DNA from: Mucilaginibacter sp. | GTDB lineage: Bacteria > Bacteroidota > Bacteroidia > Sphingobacteriales > Sphingobacteriaceae | Reading direction: 5' to 3' | Length of the DNA stretch: 64,000 nucleotides | NCBI RefSeq assembly: GCF_028288225.1 | Contig: NZ_JAQBOC010000014.1 | Location: 62,001-126,000 of the forward strand | Shown here: in pieces, positions 60,276 to 64,000 of the stretch | How positions within the stretch are numbered: the stretch's first letter is position 1 | Layout: each line of letters begins with the position of its first letter | The notes under the pieces: model-generated | Told to the model about the DNA's origin: nothing | Database searches by the model: none | Seen by the model: the letters and a program-made list of their open reading frames with translations, nothing else | Program-made: the position numbers and the translations under genes

Positions 60276-60505
60276 AAGTAAGATATTATGCTTTCAAGCC
60301 ATTTTAAATCAATTACTTATGTATTATAAATAATACAACGGCCAAAAGAACCTGAATTTAAGCATGTTACATTATCTTGCAAGTAATCATGCCTTTATAC
60401 GAAAAGAAAGAGATGGGGTTACGTTTTTAACTACTATAAAGAGCTTAAAGAATATTTTTTATGAAATAATAAGCAAAGGATTAACTTATAATAGCATTCA
60501 CTTAC

Positions 60506-61744
60506 TTAGCCAAAAAATAAATAAGCCACAAAAATTGCTGCTAAAATTCCGGCAAAATCAGCAATCAAACCTGCTGGTATAGCATAACGGGACTTTTTGA
60601 TCCCGACTGACCCAAAATACAAGGCCACAATATAAAAAGTTGTATCAGATGAACCGTTAAAAATGCAGCCTAAACGGCCCGCAAAACTATCGGGTTTAAA
60701 AGTGGTCATTACATTAATCATCATTGCCTTTGAACCGGAGCCGCTAAGGGGTTTCATATAAGCAACCGGCATAGCATCAACAAATCTTGTATCAAGGTTA
60801 AATTGAACGCAAATCCATCTTAAGCCATCATTAATATAATCAAGCGCCCCGCATGAACGGAAAACGCTGATACCAACCAGCATCGCAACCAGGTAGGGTA
60901 TTATTTTTACCGAGGTTTCAAACCCCCTTTTCGCACCCTCAATAAAAATTTCAAATACATTTATTTTTTTGTACAGTGCACCTGCTATAAAAATTATTGG
61001 TACCGAAAATAACATCAAATTACTGGCTACTTTTGATACTAATGCGATTTGTTCTTTTGTTAAATAAACTGTAAAGTACCATACTAATAAAATAATAAAA
61101 GCAGTTATACCGCCCAGCCAGCTAATAATCACACGGTCAAACAATTTTATTTTTTGTTTTATTGCAACTGCAATCATACCTACTACTGCGGCTACATAAG
61201 TGGCTATTATACAAGGTATAAAAATATCAGTAGGATCTTTCGCATGAAGAATTGCGCGCTGGGCAATAATTGTAACAGGTAATAATTGTAAGCCCGATGT
61301 AAGCAATACCAGGTACATGATCTGAGCATTAGAAGCTGTTTCCTTGTCGGGATTAAGTTCTTGTAAACTATCCATGGCCTTTAAGCCCAATGGTGTGGCT
61401 GCATTATCAAGTCCCATCAAATTTGCCGAAAAGCTCATCATGATATTACCGGTTGCCGGGTGGTTTTTTGGCACCCCAGGAAATAACCTGCTAAAAAACG
61501 GACCAACAATGCGCGATAAAAAATTAATCGCACCTGCTTTTTCACCTATGTTCATAATGCCGAGCCAGAGAGCCATATTTCCGGCCAACGGCAAGGCTAT
61601 ATCCATTACTGATGATTTGGATGAGCTAAACATGCCCGAAACCAGGTGCATAAATATTTCTGTGTCGCCAAAAAATACAAGCCTGATAAGTGCTACAATA
61701 AAGGCTATTAAGAAAAAAGCTATCCAGATATAGTTAAGGGCCAT
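60506..61744 (-). CDS. SpmA/SpmB-like nucleoside-recognition (Gate) membrane protein
   Basis: 412 residues with about ten membrane spans in two related halves: the first has MDIALPLAGNMALWLGIMNIGEKAG and NLMGLDNAATPLGLKAM (SpmA-like), the second KIIPYLVAMLVGISVFRSCGALD and KPLSGSGSKAMM...GSSDTTFYIVALYFGSVGI (SpmB-like). In spore formers these are two genes of spore maturation; fused forms occur in non-sporulating Bacteroidota, role unknown, perhaps transport. Stands alone; 230 bases separate it from the giant gene's start. Confidence 0.88.
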   Translation of the reverse strand: MALNYIWIAFFLIAFIVALIRLVFFGDTEIFMHLVSGMFSSSKSSVMDIALPLAGNMALWLGIMNIGEKAGAINFLSRIVGPFFSRLFPGVPKNHPATGNIMMSFSANLMGLDNAATPLGLKAMDSLQELNPDKETASNAQIMYLVLLTSGLQLLPVTIIAQRAILHAKDPTDIFIPCIIATYVAAVVGMIAVAIKQKIKLFDRVIISWLGGITAFIILLVWYFTVYLTKEQIALVSKVASNLMLFSVPIIFIAGALYKKINVFEIFIEGAKRGFETSVKIIPYLVAMLVGISVFRSCGALDYINDGLRWICVQFNLDTRFVDAMPVAYMKPLSGSGSKAMMINVMTTFKPDSFAGRLGCIFNGSSDTTFYIVALYFGSVGIKKSRYAIPAGLIADFAGILAAIFVAYLFFG

Positions 61745-61824
61745 AAGACGTATTCAGGCTTTGAAGATAAAGTTTTTTGATAATTAATTTAGAATAAGCA
61801 TATTTAAAATGAATTTAATCTAAT

Positions 61825-62259
61825 ATGAACGAAGTAATCCAGGAAATTAATAATGCAATTTATGATCTGTTTAATATTGATATTCAATCAGTTGAATGGG
61901 ATTATAAACCGTTACCAGAAAAATGGTCAAAAAAAGAAATTGTCGGACATTTAATTGACAGCGCAATAATAAATCTACAGCGCTTTGTACGCTGTACATT
62001 TGAAGAAAACTTTAAATTAATATATGAGCAAGTAGAATGGGTAGAAGCCCAGCAATACCAGCAGGCGGATATTAAAGAGTTACTGATTTTATGGCGGTCA
62101 TTGAACCAGCAAATTATCCGGGTTTTAGAAAATTATCCTGCAAACAGGCTGCAAGCTCAATGTGATAATAGTAAAACAAGTATTAACTTGCATACCGTAG
62201 AATGGCTGGCTGCTGATTATGCTGATCACCTAAAACACCATTTAAAACAAATTTATTAA
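61825..62259 (+). CDS. DinB-like four-helix protein
   Basis: 144 residues. DinB/YfiT pattern: WSKKEIVGHLIDSAIINLQRF, with the first His ligand, and the C-terminal DYADHLKHHLKQI with two more, which would bind a metal ion. Members are metal-dependent transferases in thiol or stress pathways or are uncharacterised. The gene is divergent from the SpmAB-like gene and precedes the DUF3052 remnant. Confidence 0.8.
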   Translation: MNEVIQEINNAIYDLFNIDIQSVEWDYKPLPEKWSKKEIVGHLIDSAIINLQRFVRCTFEENFKLIYEQVEWVEAQQYQQADIKELLILWRSLNQQIIRVLENYPANRLQAQCDNSKTSINLHTVEWLAADYADHLKHHLKQIY

Positions 62260-62323
62260 TTTAAAATTGACAGAAACCGCCTGATTCAAATCTGGTAAAA
62301 TTGCTAATAAAGGACTTTATAGG

Positions 62324-62748
62324 ATGGGAGACAAGATACTAACTAAAACATCTGGTTATTCCGGTACACCCCTGGCCAAAAAGCTGGGTATAAAAGCAGG
62401 CTTTCATGTTAAATTGGTAAATGCTTCTGAAAACTACTTTAACCTGTTTACGGATTTGCCCGACAATCTGATTTTTACTGATGATGGTATAAAAAAAGAC
62501 TTGATTCATTTTTTTACAAAACAAGAAGATGAATTTATTAATAACCTCCCTTTATTAAAAGACCAGATTAAGGCCAATGGTATTATATGGTATCCTGGCC
62601 AAAAAAGGCTTCGAAAATTGTAACTGATATTACTGAAACTACAATTAGAAACTATGCAATCCAAACGGGGCTTGTTGATATTAAGGTTTGCGCTGTTGAT
62701 GAAATATGGTCGGGATTAAAATTAGTTATACCGGTTAAAAACAGGTAA
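62324..62748 (+). pseudogene. DUF3052 protein with one-base frameshift
   Basis: The first frame (62324-62623) gives GYSGTPLAKKLGIKAGF...IKANGIIW, then loses similarity. A second frame downstream, from 62595 to TAA at 62746-62748, gives the missing end: WPKKASKIVTDITE...GLVDIKVCAVDEIWSGLKLVIP. The family reads IWVSWPKKAS at the joint, so one G is missing after ATATGG near 62591. Repaired length is 141 residues, normal for DUF3052. Function of the family is unknown. Confidence 0.85.
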
Positions 62749-62838
62749 TGGTGAAATAACATTAAATTACATTTAGGTTACAGGGGCAATAAATTTTTAA
62801 TCTTCAAAAATCTTAACTTCGCTTTCTATAATATTCAT

Positions 62839-63279
62839 ATGCCTAAAATAAAGCTTTCCCGTGTTAACGGAGATTTTGGCTTCGAAGCCACAGATGAAAA
62901 CAGTCACACTATAAGAATGGATAGCAGCCCTGAAAGCGGGGGTCAGAATTTTGGGGTACGACCTATGCAAATGCTGTTAATGGGTTTAGGAGGATGCTCT
63001 GCAATTGATGTGATTGCTATTTTGAAGAAACAACGCCAGGAGGTTAAAGATTACCAAATGATAATTAACGGTGATCGTGAAAAAGGTAAGGAACCTTCTT
63101 TATGGAAAGAAATTACTATTGAATTTCATTTATATGGTGATATTGATGAAGATAAAGCCGCGAAAGCCGTTGAACTTTCCATTAATAAGTATTGTTCGGT
63201 AGCAGCAACTTTAACTAATGCGGGTGCAGCAATAAAGTGGAAGGTATTTGTACATCCTGCTAAAGCAATCTTAAATTAA
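62839..63279 (+). CDS. OsmC-family peroxidase-like protein
   Basis: 146 residues, OsmC/Ohr fold with both redox cysteines: GLGGCSAIDVIAILKKQRQ and INKYCSVAATLT. YhfA-type OsmC proteins have this spacing. Members reduce organic hydroperoxides with thiol cofactors. Monocistronic, followed by a terminator. Confidence 0.92.
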   Translation: MPKIKLSRVNGDFGFEATDENSHTIRMDSSPESGGQNFGVRPMQMLLMGLGGCSAIDVIAILKKQRQEVKDYQMIINGDREKGKEPSLWKEITIEFHLYGDIDEDKAAKAVELSINKYCSVAATLTNAGAAIKWKVFVHPAKAILN

Positions 63280-63638
63280 TATGTTTTTATTGTAGATATT
63301 TTGCTCTGACTTTACCTATAATTTAATTTAACTTAACTATAAAGCATACCGCGGGTATGCTTTTTTTATTTTTATAAAGTACAAAACTGTACTCTTTTAA
63401 ACGCATTGTTAAAATAGTTTAAAATATATGGATCGTTTTTTACTGCCCCTTGAAAAATGAATAAAAATCACTTAATAAATCATTATATATCAGTTGTTTA
63501 CTGTAATGTTTTTACATTTTAATGTTTAATCTAAACACCCATTAAATACTTAAATTAAATTCTGATTTCATATGGCATTGATGTTGCCTATCAAGTTTGT
63601 GTTTTATTAATTAAAACATTTATTTAAACATTAACCAA
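63280..63638 (+). terminator. Intergenic region with terminator after osmC
   Basis: AAGCATACC (63342-63350) pairs perfectly with GGTATGCTT (63354-63362) and runs into a T7 tract. The rest of this 359-base gap is AT-rich; no gene is seen and the promoter of the next gene is not clear. Confidence 0.8.
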
Positions 63639-64000
63639 ATGAAATCAAACTACAAAAAAGTACTTTTGCTGCTTACAGGGATTCTGGCAGGCGGCAGATT
63701 GTTAGCCCAAACTAAGGATACATCACATGTATCAACAGATTATGTAAAGCCATTTTCGGGCGATGGCGCCTTTCGCACATGGTCGATAGGTGTAAGTGCT
63801 GGTGTATTAACGCCTAACACTCTTTTTGGCTCAAACAATAAGCAGGACTTTACTTCTCCAAATGGAGAGCTAGGGTATGGAGCCTATATCAAAAAGCAAA
63901 TATTACCATCCTTTGGTATCCAGGCAGATTTTCTTGCTGGTAAATTAAGTGGGACTAGTGCTAATACTGATGCATCCGGTAATTCCCCGATTAATAGCTT
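63639..64000 (+). CDS. Outer-membrane protein, OmpA-like, N-terminal part
   Basis: Starts at ATG 63639 and is cut by the window edge after ~120 residues. Signal peptide ends at LLAQ. The mature start DTSHVSTDYVKPFSGDGAFRTWSIGVSAGVLTP and SQ-like GYGAYIKKQILPSFGIQADFLAGKL match the beta-barrel domain of OmpA-family proteins in Sphingobacteriaceae. The peptidoglycan-binding C-terminal domain would lie beyond the window. Confidence 0.7.
   Translation, partial: MKSNYKKVLLLLTGILAGGRLLAQTKDTSHVSTDYVKPFSGDGAFRTWSIGVSAGVLTPNTLFGSNNKQDFTSPNGELGYGAYIKKQILPSFGIQADFLAGKLSGTSANTDASGNSPINS

Noticed and set aside
60364..60582. 72-codon plus-strand frame near the giant gene start
   Set aside because: Its end lies opposite the SpmAB-like gene and the composition is that of random AT-rich DNA.

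Overview
The window looks like chromosome of a Bacteroidota bacterium, most likely a Sphingobacteriaceae of the Mucilaginibacter/Pedobacter type. The signs are moderately AT-rich DNA, promoters of the TAnnTTTG kind with few Shine-Dalgarno sequences, a type IX secretion pair (a giant protein with a gliding-motility-type C-terminal domain plus PorP/SprF), a propeller-type sensor kinase, and fused hisB and hisIE genes.

Bases 1-9.66 kb are the right-hand end of an integrated defence island. In order it holds the 3' part of a Gabija-type gajA, a frameshifted gajB, an unassigned protein with a PD-(D/E)XK-type nuclease motif, an AbiH-family abortive-infection protein, a HigB/HigA-ImmA toxin-antitoxin operon with twin operator-like repeats, and a convergent sce7725(beta)-like/sce7726-like pair. 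It ends in an apparent attachment site: a 3' tRNA-like fragment, short GGTGAGCA direct repeats and an outward promoter. The integrase is presumably to the left, outside the window.

Bases 9.7-18.6 kb are a patchwork: AraC regulator, methionine aminopeptidase, a GC-rich and evidently foreign NADP-dependent oxidoreductase coupled to a 25-codon upstream ORF, a rifampicin phosphotransferase (rph), a lipoprotein and a second AraC regulator. Bases 18.6-25.1 kb hold a haloperoxidase-like lipoprotein, a small secreted protein, a propeller sensor kinase and its LuxR-type response regulator. Three copies of a ~120-bp upstream module lie among these genes, suggesting a local regulon.

Bases 25.1-27.2 kb encode a NlpC/P60 hydrolase and a WD40 protein. 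Bases 27.3-35.9 kb are a complete histidine operon on the minus strand (hisG-hisD-lipoprotein-hisC-hisB-hisH-hisA-hisF-hisIE), preceded by a 20-residue leader peptide with seven histidines. A small element encoding a DUF559 nuclease, bounded by G/C-run palindromic inverted repeats, sits exactly between hisA and hisF and is fused in frame to HisF. A 95-bp version with the same ends but no gene sits exactly between hisG and hisD. Autonomous and non-autonomous forms of one element in one operon are the most novel-looking signal in the window.

Bases 36-43.2 kb carry a RelE/ParE toxin-antitoxin pair flanked by ~60-bp direct repeats, a GT-C-like membrane protein, gmhB, small lipoproteins and membrane proteins, and a TetR regulator. 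Bases 43.5-60.3 kb are a porP/sprF gene and an upstream 5247-residue secreted protein with about 21 tandem ~177-residue repeats, part of which follow a three-unit higher-order pattern. The right end has an SpmA/SpmB-like membrane protein, a DinB-like protein, a frameshifted DUF3052 gene, OsmC and the start of an outer-membrane protein. Two genes (gajB and the DUF3052 gene) are each broken by a single base, so either recent decay or sequencing error must be considered.
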